DNA of 64,000 nt from Spirochaetales bacterium (GTDB lineage Bacteria; Spirochaetota; Leptospiria; Leptospirales; Leptonemataceae): contig JABTUL010000001.1 in NCBI GenBank assembly GCA_015075425.1, positions 186,001-250,000 on the forward strand, read 5' to 3'. Numbering within the stretch: position 1 is the stretch's first letter; the number at the start of each line of letters is the position of its first letter. Made by a program: the position numbers and the translations under genes. The notes beneath the pieces are model-generated. The model was not told the origin of the DNA and did not search any database. It was given only the letters and a program-made list of their open reading frames with translations. Shown here in pieces: positions 44,480-53,484 of the stretch.

Positions 44480-44706
44480 ATTCTGAACGATACAGTCCGC
44501 AGGCCATTGACCGACGACTGCGTCGGGTTAGCGAGCTGCTCCGGCTCTGTAAAGAATTACGCCAGGCGGGTGCCCGGCAGAGCGCGGAAGGGACCGCTGC
44601 CCGCAGCGACTTACCCGAGATGCGGGTGGGCTGTCCAGAAGGAGGGAACCAAGAGACTCAGCCAGCAGGGCAGCATTTGCATAGGGCGTCCGGCAGCGTT
44701 CGATGA
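44476..44706 (+). CDS. Small partner ORF of the nucleotidyltransferase
   Basis: 76 residues. The first half (MNSERYSPQAIDRRLRRVSE, then LLRLCKELRQ) is a convincing helical protein with the pattern YSPxAIxxRLRxVSxL seen in small proteins coupled to such nucleotidyltransferases. The second half is low-complexity and may follow a frameshift. Starts at ATGA. Confidence 0.55.
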   Translation: MNSERYSPQAIDRRLRRVSELLRLCKELRQAGARQSAEGTAARSDLPEMRVGCPEGGNQETQPAGQHLHRASGSVR

Positions 44707-44841
44707 AACGGCGGAAGGCAGGTCGTGATGAACGGCCAGGCAATGCGTTCTTGATTTTGCTCAAGGAAAAGGGCTACGCGGTCGGTTAGATGCATCCGTG
44801 TTGCGGAAGGCGATGCAGGCGCGATCGCATAACGGACAAGC

Positions 44842-45261
44842 TCACGTCGAAAAATTGCTTCTGTTTGCATTGCAGTAATTTGTAGTACAGCTGTATCCGG
44901 ATCTTTCTGGGTCAAGGGTTAGAACAAGAATGGCCTTGTCTTCCGGGAAGACAATCCAGTATTCGGGCACACCGGCCCGGGCATACTCAGCCCGCTTGCG
45001 CACAAGATCGCGGTCCGGGTCGTCGGCGCTCAGGACTTCAATGACCAGATCCGCACCGGTCCAGTGGCTCGCACCACGCCGAACATCGGCCTGATTTAAT
45101 AGTAGCATGAGATCGGGTTCACGGTAACGGTTAGCCGCAAGCCGCAGACGCATGGGGGCAAACACAACCAGCCCCCCGCGTTTTTCCAGAACACGAAAGA
45201 GAAGCATATACAGGGAGCCGGTCCGGGCAGTCATGGAAAACAGTGGGTCGCCCGCACGCAC
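44842..45261 (-). pseudogene. Uma2/DUF820 endonuclease-like remnant
   Basis: The core of the Uma2 fold is present: YREPDLMLL, DLVIEVLSADDPDRDLVRKR, and AEYARAGVPEYWIVFPED, including the D...ExL catalytic pattern. The normal N-terminal start (ELxDGE) is absent, and the end (LDPERSGYSCTTNYCNANRS) does not match the family. Upstream on the minus strand the other frames show no clear Uma2 sequence, so the gene looks truncated at both ends. Confidence 0.6.
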
Positions 45262-45414
45262 GCGACCTTACCCCTGGCCCCGCATACGGACGTCCGTGCC
45301 CGAATGGAACTGCTTTGTACGAAAAGAGTGGCGCCGGGCGAAGGTTCTTAGCAAAATCATCCCTGAGAATGCGGTTGACACGGACCATTAGATGCGCAGT
45401 ATTTCGTTGATCTG

Positions 45415-46530
45415 ATGCGCATTCTGATCTGTCCGGATAAGTACAAAGGCACGCTGACTGCCAGAGAAGCGGCTCAGACCATGGCCGCTGTGCTCAGAGA
45501 GCGTCACCCCAATTGGGACATCCTCGAACGCCCGCTTGCTGATGGGGGTGAAGGCAGTCTCGATGTGTTGATCGCTAATTCTGATTTTATCCGGGAGCGC
45601 GATTGGGCCTCCAATGCAGCCGGTCAGGAAGTGGAATACGAGTACGGCCGGAATGGCAGCGAAGCAGCGCTGGAAGTGGCTGCGATAATTGGTTTGCATA
45701 CTCCTGCTTTGCCCCCGCTTAAAGAGCGGACAACTTATGGGATCGGGCAATGGATTCTGGTAATGAAGGCCAGGGGCTGTCGGGAATTGCATCTTTTTCT
45801 GGGCGGTTCGGCGACCTGTGATGGGGGCTTCGGCTTGGCCCGGGCGCTGGGGTTGCAGGCTTCTGGTGCGGGTGAACCCATCCTGCATTTCCGGGATATT
45901 TTGCGAGCTGACCGGGTTGCTTTCCCGCCTGCCGTTCCGGGCTCTGTGACCGAGATGAAATTATGGACAGACGTGAGCGCGCCCCTTCTGGGCGATAAGG
46001 GTGCCGCAGCTCTGTTCGCTCCACAAAAGGGGGCGACTCCGGCCGAGGTAAAATGGCTTGAGTCTGCCTTAATGCACTTCCAGAAATTGCTGCATTCAAT
46101 GCGCCCTGATGCCTGCACTAATTTTCCAGGCAGCGGCGCCGCAGGGGGATTGGCCCTGGGGCTGTCTCACTGGCCCGGAGGCCGTTGCTCCATCAAGAGC
46201 GGCAGCGATTTCTTTCTGGAACTCAGTGGTGTGCGGAAATTGATTGCAAGCCGTACAGTGGATATGGTTATCGTGGGCGAGGGATGTACTGACGCCGGAA
46301 CTCTGCAGGGGAAACTGGTTCATCGGGTCCAGAAATGGGCTTCCTCTGCCTGTTTACCCTGCTGGATTCTTTCCGGTAGTTACCGCGATTTGGAACAGTT
46401 GAGAGCAGCAGGTTACAATCCATTTTTGCCCCGGAAATTCAAACCTCAGCCGCGAAATAGGGAAGAAGCGCAGCAGCAATTAAGTGAATTGACCGGTGAA
46501 TGGCTGGAAGAAGCCGGATTCATCTTTTAA
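45415..46530 (+). CDS. Glycerate kinase
   Basis: 371 residues, full length for the GarK/GlxK family of glycerate 2-kinases (product 2-phosphoglycerate in most members). N-terminal MRILICPDKYKGTLTAREAA, the conserved ADGGEGSLDV, GGSATCDGGFGLARALG, FPGSGAAGGLALGL and VGEGCTDAGTLQGK blocks are all there. It stands apart from neighbours and overlaps the convergent gene by 11 bp. Confidence 0.95.
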   Translation: MRILICPDKYKGTLTAREAAQTMAAVLRERHPNWDILERPLADGGEGSLDVLIANSDFIRERDWASNAAGQEVEYEYGRNGSEAALEVAAIIGLHTPALPPLKERTTYGIGQWILVMKARGCRELHLFLGGSATCDGGFGLARALGLQASGAGEPILHFRDILRADRVAFPPAVPGSVTEMKLWTDVSAPLLGDKGAAALFAPQKGATPAEVKWLESALMHFQKLLHSMRPDACTNFPGSGAAGGLALGLSHWPGGRCSIKSGSDFFLELSGVRKLIASRTVDMVIVGEGCTDAGTLQGKLVHRVQKWASSACLPCWILSGSYRDLEQLRAAGYNPFLPRKFKPQPRNREEAQQQLSELTGEWLEEAGFIF

Positions 46531-47500
46531 AGGGTGGCGGCAGGATCATGGGGTACTTCCGCTTGAGAAGGTGGAGCTGGATTTTCTGTTCCAGGCGCCG
46601 GGAAAAAAGAAATACCTTCCAGATCAGTGCATCCTGACGATAGTAGGCTCTGATTTCTGCCGGGTTCAGAGGCTGGATTAGCGGGGCATGGGCCTGAAAA
46701 AAGGTGTTGGCCTGAAGGATGAAATGCGGGATTAAGTCAGCCCTTTTTTCTTTATAGAGATTAGCGATGATATCCATGGTCACTTTGCGGAAATCGTAGT
46801 AGCGAGTCATAACATCTTCTAGAAAAAAGAGCCGGATCAGACTGCGAAACAGAGCCGGACAAATCCGTAGAAATAACTCCGGGTCGGTTTGCTCTACATT
46901 GCCGATTTTCATCAACGGCAGCGAGGTATCGAGATAGGCCAATTGGGTTGCGGCTGAATGTTTCTGCCTTTTTATTCCGGAATTACCGGGAGAAACGGCA
47001 GAGGCCCAGTTGGACAACTGTCCGTCAATTCCCAGAGCAATAGAATGAGTATTTTTCTTGAGAGTGGTATGGATCCCGATCAGGATCTGTTCAAAAATAG
47101 TGGCGAGGTCCGGATCTGGAACTCGGTGGAGCAAGCGATGGACGATGCTTTCGGAAGGCAATACTTGCTGAACCAGATACAACACGCTCTGGTTTCCTGA
47201 CTGCACATTCACCAGTCCGTAATCGGGTAAAGAAAATCCCCTCCGGATCAGTTCCGAATTGTATTTCAAATAGTTTTTTGTATATTTATTTATCTCTATA
47301 TCTGTGCGAAAAACAGCCATTCTTTTGTATGCATAGCCTTTGAGGTCGGGGTCGGAGAATGTGAATACGGTGGAAATTTCGCCGTAGCCGATGATTTTTG
47401 GTGAGAAAGGCCCGTCTTCGGGTCGCAAAACATTCAAGCTGGACTCGAATGCAGCAAGTTTTCCTCTGGCCGCTCTCTTTAATTTAATTTCTCTATTCAT
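46520..47500 (-). CDS. Unknown protein of the C69/aminotransferase operon (possibly DUF6206)
   Basis: 326 residues. N-terminal half PKIIGYGEISTVFTFSD, YAYKRMAVF and SVLYLVQQVLP looks like the nucleotide lobe of an aminoglycoside-kinase or protein-kinase-like fold (beta strands and a conserved YKR). The rest is helical with basic residues. The family name DUF6206 is a guess from memory. Third gene of the operon, 5 bp after the aminotransferase. Confidence 0.65.
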   Translation of the reverse strand: MNREIKLKRAARGKLAAFESSLNVLRPEDGPFSPKIIGYGEISTVFTFSDPDLKGYAYKRMAVFRTDIEINKYTKNYLKYNSELIRRGFSLPDYGLVNVQSGNQSVLYLVQQVLPSESIVHRLLHRVPDPDLATIFEQILIGIHTTLKKNTHSIALGIDGQLSNWASAVSPGNSGIKRQKHSAATQLAYLDTSLPLMKIGNVEQTDPELFLRICPALFRSLIRLFFLEDVMTRYYDFRKVTMDIIANLYKEKRADLIPHFILQANTFFQAHAPLIQPLNPAEIRAYYRQDALIWKVFLFSRRLEQKIQLHLLKRKYPMILPPPFKR

Positions 47501-47505
47501 ATATG

Positions 47506-48777
47506 TTATATTGCGTATTGAATTATTTTATGCATCATTCGGTACTTCCAGGTTCTGGTCAATTCCATGGCTTTGCGGAAACGATCCAGTAATTCCTCGA
47601 TTTCCGAAGTGGAGATAATGAGAGGAGGGAGAAACTGAAGAACTTTTTTATCATTATTTGCATACACGGAAAAGATTCCGCATTCGAGCAAAGCCTTGAT
47701 GGCCAGAAAGCAAGCTGGAGCATCAACAAAAACAATGCCGGCAAAAAGTCCTTTGCGCCGAATGGATTTCAAAGAAGGATGTGCACTGCTGATAGCCTTC
47801 AGGCCCGCTTCCAGCTGGTTGCCCTTGCTTTCAATTTCCGCCAGGAAGGCCGGGTGGAAGCTCATTTTTAGCACCTCAAGGGCAACCGGACAACCGACTT
47901 CCGCTCCGCCAAAAGTTGATATATGGACAAAGGGGTCCCTACGGAAAAGAGTTTCAAATCGTTTCTGATAAATGGTGGCTGCTATAGGATAAAGACCGCC
48001 GGATAGGCCCTTGCCTGTGATAAAAATATCTGGTTCAATGTCGTAGTGCTGGAAACACCAGGGTTTACCTGAGCGGCCCAGTCCCGTTTGCACTTCGTCC
48101 AGAATCAGGACAATGTTCCTGCGCCTGGTGATTTTCCGGACTTCCTGGAACAAATCCTTTTCCAGAATGACCATGCCGGCTGTAGCCGGAGCCGTTTCCA
48201 TGATCAATGCAGCAGGACATGGGTCCAGCCGCTCCAGATCTTTGAGTTGCGCGAGTCTGATTTGCCGGAAATTTGGTAAGCTTGCCTGGAAGACGTCCCT
48301 GTAACGCAGGTCGCCAGCAGCTACAGCCAGCCCTGTGTGGCCATGGTAGCCGCCACTCAGACTGACTATAGAATTTCGACCTGTGAGCCCCCGGGCCAGT
48401 TTGATGGCCAGGTCCATTGCTTCGCCGCCGCCGCTGGCAAAAGTCACTTTGGAGAGTGAGCTGAAGCGTCCACAGGAGCGAACCAGTTCCCGTGCGAGGC
48501 TGGTCCGGACTGCGGAAATGAGATGATGGTTTCCGATGTCGAATTCGTCAAGAGCTTGCTTTAACCTGGCGATCAGGCGTGGGTTGCGATGCCCTAAATT
48601 GAAAACGCCTCCGTTGCAGTGGCAGTTCATGTATTGCCGCCCGTGCTGGTCATAGAAATAGATTCCGGAACGCTCGCACATCTGGATGTTCAATCCCTTC
48701 TTCTGAAAGAAACGCAGTTTTGGTTCGGAAATGTAACGCGCAAATTCGCGTCGCACTCTCCGCGATTTGAACATCAA
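47506..48777 (-). CDS. Class-III PLP-dependent aminotransferase
   Basis: 423 residues. The class-III pattern is complete: MNCHCNGGVFNLGHRNP, GGGEAMDLAIKLARG, SGGYHGHTGLAVAAG, LILDEVQTGLGRSG and the PLP lysine in FITGKGLSGGLYP. Substrate unknown; relatives act on ornithine, GABA or polyamine-like amines. Start codon overlaps the C69 stop by 4 bp (ATGA). Confidence 0.93.
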   Translation of the reverse strand: MMFKSRRVRREFARYISEPKLRFFQKKGLNIQMCERSGIYFYDQHGRQYMNCHCNGGVFNLGHRNPRLIARLKQALDEFDIGNHHLISAVRTSLARELVRSCGRFSSLSKVTFASGGGEAMDLAIKLARGLTGRNSIVSLSGGYHGHTGLAVAAGDLRYRDVFQASLPNFRQIRLAQLKDLERLDPCPAALIMETAPATAGMVILEKDLFQEVRKITRRRNIVLILDEVQTGLGRSGKPWCFQHYDIEPDIFITGKGLSGGLYPIAATIYQKRFETLFRRDPFVHISTFGGAEVGCPVALEVLKMSFHPAFLAEIESKGNQLEAGLKAISSAHPSLKSIRRKGLFAGIVFVDAPACFLAIKALLECGIFSVYANNDKKVLQFLPPLIISTSEIEELLDRFRKAMELTRTWKYRMMHKIIQYAI

Positions 48778-50105
48778 AGACCTACTGCCCGATCAATGCG
48801 GGTCCGGTAAAGGCTGTAGAGAGGATGCGTCAGGGAGAATCTTCGCTTTCGTCCGCTCATTTCTGCTAACAGATCCCTTTTCTGCTGCAGCACAAACATC
48901 ATGTACCGCGCCGAAATCCGATCCAGCTCCTTTATATCCGGCCTGTGTGACGCGAGGGCATTCAATTCAGTGGCAATTTTTTCCTCCAGTTTTTTTATTT
49001 CAATATGTACCTGCGGAGCTCTGTTGCCATAGTCTATGATCACCGCCCGGTGTAGTTTTTCATGTTTCCACCACAGCGATGCATCCGGTTCCTTTCCCGG
49101 AGGTTCCAGATCCAGCAGGGTTTTGCCGGGGAAAAAGAATGGTAGAAAGACAGACAGGCAGGGCGCTGCTGTACCGGTGAAGAAAATGAGCGGTCGTTCG
49201 GGGATGAGCTCTGCAATCATGGAGGCTGTCGTTTGACTGGGAGTCCGCAGACCGGTAGCATGCATGCAGAGAGCATTCATTCGCGAAAGTGCCGGATCGA
49301 AATTTTCTGCATCCACCAGGCCATGCGTTCGCAATATGTCCATGGCATCAGAAACACCTAAATGTCCTGCCTGGTCCAGCCCCCGGCGTAAAGAGAGAGC
49401 CTGGCGCGCCGAACACATACTGAAATAGGTATAGAAACGATCGGAGAAAGCTTTTCTGAAATTAAAGTCCTCACCCTTTTGCACCCAGCCTTGTTGTCGG
49501 GCATAATCAATCAGCCCTTCACTCGACAGGTCGAATTCGTTTTCAATGGTCAGGCCGTTAGAGATGGAGCGAAAGCCCTTGACTTTCTGGGCTGCCCAGT
49601 GTTTGCCCGCCGTTTCCAGCACAAAAGCCTGGGTCGAATCAGCCAGAATGAAACTGTTATGGTAATAGAAATTGCGATCAAGGTAACCACCGCAGGCATC
49701 CTGGGAATATTCTGCGATCATCTCTGTGATGAGTTCGATAGCTTGTAAAGCGGTCGATGTGCGTTCCAGAGCTAATCTTAACAGGTCCATTCCGGTCAAA
49801 CCCCGATTTTTGCGGCTCATGGGCACCTTAGTAAATACTGCTTCATTGCCAATTACCAGGCCCCGGTCATTGGCGCCCATCTCCGCACCCCACATATGGA
49901 AAGGCCGCGAAATCAAGATTTCATGGGTTTGCCGAGCCTGAGGGATTTCAATGTAGGTGGTCTTTATTCCTGTCCCGGGAGGATATTCCTGAGCCAGATG
50001 CCTTTCAATGGATTGGGCTTCATTGGGTTCGCGATCCGAATTTTTCCCAAAAATCAAATGACGGGATCCCGTGAATTCCGGCAAAGCTACAAATGTATCG
50101 CACAT
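48774..50105 (-). CDS. Secernin/C69-family N-terminal-nucleophile hydrolase
   Basis: 443 residues. MCDTFVAL places the catalytic cysteine at position 2 after Met removal, as in C69 dipeptidases and secernins. GKNSDREPNEAQ, ISRPFHMWGAEMGAND and the GGYLDRNFYYHNSFILAD block are typical. It cleaves amide or peptide bonds; the partner enzymes suggest a small amide substrate rather than protein. First gene of the operon. AAAAGGAAAAAAG serves as ribosome site. Confidence 0.9.
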   Translation of the reverse strand: MCDTFVALPEFTGSRHLIFGKNSDREPNEAQSIERHLAQEYPPGTGIKTTYIEIPQARQTHEILISRPFHMWGAEMGANDRGLVIGNEAVFTKVPMSRKNRGLTGMDLLRLALERTSTALQAIELITEMIAEYSQDACGGYLDRNFYYHNSFILADSTQAFVLETAGKHWAAQKVKGFRSISNGLTIENEFDLSSEGLIDYARQQGWVQKGEDFNFRKAFSDRFYTYFSMCSARQALSLRRGLDQAGHLGVSDAMDILRTHGLVDAENFDPALSRMNALCMHATGLRTPSQTTASMIAELIPERPLIFFTGTAAPCLSVFLPFFFPGKTLLDLEPPGKEPDASLWWKHEKLHRAVIIDYGNRAPQVHIEIKKLEEKIATELNALASHRPDIKELDRISARYMMFVLQQKRDLLAEMSGRKRRFSLTHPLYSLYRTRIDRAVGL

Positions 50106-50125
50106 AAACTTTTTTCCTTTTATAG

Positions 50126-50150
50126 ATTATGGATTATATAATAATAGTAT
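50126..50150 (-). promoter_or_regulatory. Candidate sigma-70 promoter for the C69 operon
   Basis: The A/T-rich gap before the C69 gene contains a perfect TATAAT on the minus strand (50138-50133), giving a start near 50126 and a 20-base leader. The -35 region, which lies inside the end of the upstream gene, is a poor match. Confidence 0.45.
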
Positions 50151-50882
50151 CTAAAGTCTGAGAAAAACCACGAGCCATTCGGCAAGATCCGGCATCAAGG
50201 ACAGGATCACGCCCAGCAGGGTAGCAAAGACCGTGTAGATTAAGAGAACAGTAGATGTTTTAAAGTAATCTTCTGCGTGCAACATGGTCCGGAAGCAACC
50301 ATACAGGAGCCCAGGAATGGAAAGAGCGGCGTGAGCTATCGTGAATTGTCCCGGACCACGGTAGACCAGACCAAAGAAGGGCCAGAGTAACGGAGCCGCA
50401 CAAAGGCCCAGGGCCAGGTGTTTGAAAAAAAAAGTCAGCCAATGGTCCGGGAATTCCGTTTTCCGAGCTGGTATCTTCAGAAGCCACCAGGCGATAAGCA
50501 GTACAAAAGGTACAGAACACAAGGCCAGTCCAGCTTGAGCCCATAGATAGACCGGATGGAAGGCAGTGTAGGCCGGGAAGAAAGCGTAGATCAAAATACC
50601 AAGAGGGGCGAGCAAGCCTATAGTTGCACTCAGGAGAAAGACCGTGTAGATTGACGGACCTTCGAGGGCTACGAGTGGCAAGAGTGCCGATCCTGCCAGT
50701 GCTTTGAGATAATGCACGGTCAACGGCCAGAGTTCCTGCAAACAAACTCTTAAAGTTAAGTCTGTTCTCAGTTCGCCGGGTATGGGTCGCAATTTGCGGT
50801 GCTTTTTTTTCCTGGCCTGACGCTCCTGTTGTCTTTCCTTCCTCCGCTCCTTACGTAAGCGGCGCCGTTCTTCACGAGACAT
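50151..50882 (-). CDS. Polytopic membrane protein with Arg/Lys-rich N-terminus
   Basis: 243 residues. The first 35 residues are almost entirely Arg, Lys, Glu and Gln (MSREERRRLRKERRKERQ). About five membrane helices follow (YTVFLLSATIGLLAPLGILI, GLALCSVPFVLLIAWWLL), reminiscent of the Yip1 fold but not certain. Overlaps the phosphatase gene by 11 bp, so it is the last gene of the presumed sigma-54 operon. Confidence 0.7.
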   Translation of the reverse strand: MSREERRRLRKERRKERQQERQARKKKHRKLRPIPGELRTDLTLRVCLQELWPLTVHYLKALAGSALLPLVALEGPSIYTVFLLSATIGLLAPLGILIYAFFPAYTAFHPVYLWAQAGLALCSVPFVLLIAWWLLKIPARKTEFPDHWLTFFFKHLALGLCAAPLLWPFFGLVYRGPGQFTIAHAALSIPGLLYGCFRTMLHAEDYFKTSTVLLIYTVFATLLGVILSLMPDLAEWLVVFLRL

Positions 50883-53484
50883 TCGTTGCTGCCTTAGCTC
50901 CTGCGACTGGCTCCTGGGTTTCTAGAGCCTGCTGCAGGGATTTGATGAAATGGTGGTCGGGATCAATTTTCATTGCTTCATGCAACAGAGCAATGGCCCG
51001 ACCGTTATTGCCCAGAAGGCGGTAGGTGTCCGCCAATCTGATCAAATTGCGTACGTCAAGGGGCTGCCGGAGGCGTAACCTTTCTCCCGTATCTGCCGCG
51101 TGGCGATAGAGGCGGGAGCGGCGGTAGATAGAAACGGCAACCTGTAAAAACTCTGTATCCTGAGGCGCATGCTCCAGGTAACGCTCGCAGGCCTGCCGGG
51201 CCTGCTCCAGGCGATTGCTTTTCAGGCACGCCTGGGCCAATAATTTGAGGGCGCCGGGCGGTGCTGAATCGACCCTTTCGAGTTCGCGCACCGCCAGCAA
51301 AAAATCTCCCGTTAGCAGGGCCTGCCGGGCGCGATTTAACCGCTGCACAGTATCTTGATCGGGATCAGGCATGGTACGGTTTGGCTGGTATTCAACCCGC
51401 AGCAGTGATAGATCGTCCGTTAACTCCCCGTGGGATCGGATGGCCTGCTCAATTCCTGCCAGACTTCCCAGGCCATCTTCGACGCGGCGCAAAAAGGCCC
51501 GCTCATCTTCGTTGATGATGCGGCCACCATCCGCTCCGGAGCCGAGCAAGATATCGTCCCGGCCATCTGAACCCATGATGACTACATCGCCTGCAGCCAT
51601 GGCAAAAAGACGGACAGAGAGGGAACTGCTCAAGCCCTCTATACCAATTTTGCGTATCGGTGTGTTTTCTTCAAGAAAAGTGGCCGTTCCCTGCCGGTAA
51701 AGGACGGTCCACGGATGGTCAGCATTGATGTAATACATGAGGCCGGTGGCATCATCCACCAGTCCAAAGAAAGCAGAAACAAGCATGGTGCCATCGAAGG
51801 CTACAAAGACGTTCTGGAGTTCGATGAAGCAGTCTTTGAGCCATTTTTCTGGATGTTTGTCCTGGGCGAGCGAAGAGGCTTGAGTACGGCTGACGACGGC
51901 CTTGAATACGGTGCCGAGAACGAGTGCTCCGCCTGCGCCTTGCTGGGATTTTCCCATGGCGTCCCCATTAATGAAAACAGTATATGTGCGGCCCCGCAAT
52001 TGAATCGAATACGCAGCACACAGATCGCCACCGATTTGCGATCGCCTTTCTTTAAAGATAAATTGTTTTTTTTGTCTAACGAGCATTTGCACACGGATGC
52101 TGGAGCTGCGTGAGTAATCTCCCCCGAGCGGTTTGAGAATGAGCGAGGTCAGGAAGTAGTCCCCATCCTGTGCTTTTTTTAGTTCTTCAACTTTTGAGAG
52201 TGTCTTCTGCAGTTCCGATGTTCGCTGGTCCACCAGATGTTCCAGTTTGGTACTGTAGACTTGCAAACGACTTTTCATGGTATTGATGACGTCAGCCAGG
52301 CCAAGGGAAAGGAGTACGACCAGGGCCGCTGATCCAATCTGTGTGGCCCATTCTGTAAAAAAATTGGCTTGAATTACTCCTCCAACCTGCAGGGCCAGCA
52401 AACAAGCGCTGGCCAGAAAGGCCGACCAGGCTGTAATATAAAAAAGGGCCGGGCGGCTGCCCCGGCGGAGGGCCAGAATGGCCACAACGAGCAGCGTCAT
52501 CACCAGCAGAGTTGCCAGAATGATGATCAGACGCAGGGATAGACGGTAGGAGAATATGGCCACCGGAGCAGAAAGGCACACGGCAACCACGAGGAGCAAT
52601 AGAAAACGGTCTACGACCGGAATGAGTTCCCGCGTACCCAGAAAGAGTCGGCCAAACATTCCGCACCCCACCATGGCCAGTGCTACCAGGAAAGGATAAC
52701 TGTGATTTTCCCACCAGATACTCTCAGGCCAGAGATACTGGTAAGCTGTTCCGTTCAGTGATATCTGGAACAATCCAAAAGAGCCGATGAAGAGAATGTA
52801 ATACAGATAAGAAATATCTCTTATTGACATAAAAATAAATAAATTATATAAAAGCATGACCACCATGGCGCCACTGTACAGGCCCAGGATGATTTGTTCG
52901 TTGGTGACAAAATTAAAAAAAAGCTCCGGCGACCAGATCCGCAGTTGAAAATTGACCGAGCTTTCTGTTTCAAAGCGCAAATAATAGGTTGCAGTCTGTC
53001 CTGGTGCAAGGTCAAGGGGCAAAACAAAGTTACGGTAATTGATGGGCCGATTGTGAAAAGGCAGGCTATCGCCGGTCTGAATTTCAGTGAAATTGGCGCG
53101 GGCACTGTGGTCTTTGAACGGGGTTTCTGTGGGCACAAAGAAAGAAATACGATCCGTATGAGGATACCCGATTTCCAGAAAGCGCCTTACTCCATTCGGG
53201 GCTGGGTTACTCAGACTGAAGCGCGCCCAGTAGGCCGAGCCGCTGTACCCAAATCCTGGAGCATCCGATCTTGACAGCGTAAAATCGGGGTGTGCTTGTA
53301 CGTCATTGATTGTTAAACTGCGCGCCGTATCTTCCAGAATGGACAGGTGACGGCCTATAGGGGCACCGGCAAGGTCCTCTGCCACATTAAATGGACGGGC
53401 TTTGAGTCCGGTGACATTGACCAGGGAAAGAGCAAAAAAAATGGTTATCCCTGAAATCCAAAAAGGGATGTGAAGTTTATTCAT
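50872..53484 (-). CDS. 7TMR-DISM receptor with PP2C/SpoIIE phosphatase and TPR tail
   Basis: 870 residues. Order: signal peptide, extracellular 7TMR-DISMED2 jelly-roll (about 40-190, SGSAYWARFSLSN), seven membrane helices (about 200-400), a coiled coil (TKLEHLVDQRTSELQKTL), a SpoIIE-type PP2C (QIGGDLCAAYSIQLRGRTY, DGRDDILLGS, GELTDDLSLLRVEY) and a C-terminal TPR block (about 730-850). The metal aspartates are in GGDL, SDGRDD and TDD, so it should be active on phosphoserine proteins such as STAS factors. This architecture is common in leptospires. Overlaps fadD by 8 bp. Confidence 0.93.
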   Translation of the reverse strand: MNKLHIPFWISGITIFFALSLVNVTGLKARPFNVAEDLAGAPIGRHLSILEDTARSLTINDVQAHPDFTLSRSDAPGFGYSGSAYWARFSLSNPAPNGVRRFLEIGYPHTDRISFFVPTETPFKDHSARANFTEIQTGDSLPFHNRPINYRNFVLPLDLAPGQTATYYLRFETESSVNFQLRIWSPELFFNFVTNEQIILGLYSGAMVVMLLYNLFIFMSIRDISYLYYILFIGSFGLFQISLNGTAYQYLWPESIWWENHSYPFLVALAMVGCGMFGRLFLGTRELIPVVDRFLLLLVVAVCLSAPVAIFSYRLSLRLIIILATLLVMTLLVVAILALRRGSRPALFYITAWSAFLASACLLALQVGGVIQANFFTEWATQIGSAALVVLLSLGLADVINTMKSRLQVYSTKLEHLVDQRTSELQKTLSKVEELKKAQDGDYFLTSLILKPLGGDYSRSSSIRVQMLVRQKKQFIFKERRSQIGGDLCAAYSIQLRGRTYTVFINGDAMGKSQQGAGGALVLGTVFKAVVSRTQASSLAQDKHPEKWLKDCFIELQNVFVAFDGTMLVSAFFGLVDDATGLMYYINADHPWTVLYRQGTATFLEENTPIRKIGIEGLSSSLSVRLFAMAAGDVVIMGSDGRDDILLGSGADGGRIINEDERAFLRRVEDGLGSLAGIEQAIRSHGELTDDLSLLRVEYQPNRTMPDPDQDTVQRLNRARQALLTGDFLLAVRELERVDSAPPGALKLLAQACLKSNRLEQARQACERYLEHAPQDTEFLQVAVSIYRRSRLYRHAADTGERLRLRQPLDVRNLIRLADTYRLLGNNGRAIALLHEAMKIDPDHHFIKSLQQALETQEPVAGAKAATNVS

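Noticed and set aside
44658..44915. Minus-strand frame continuing the Uma2 gene
   Set aside because: No resemblance to the Uma2 C-terminus and overlaps the partner ORF of the nucleotidyltransferase.
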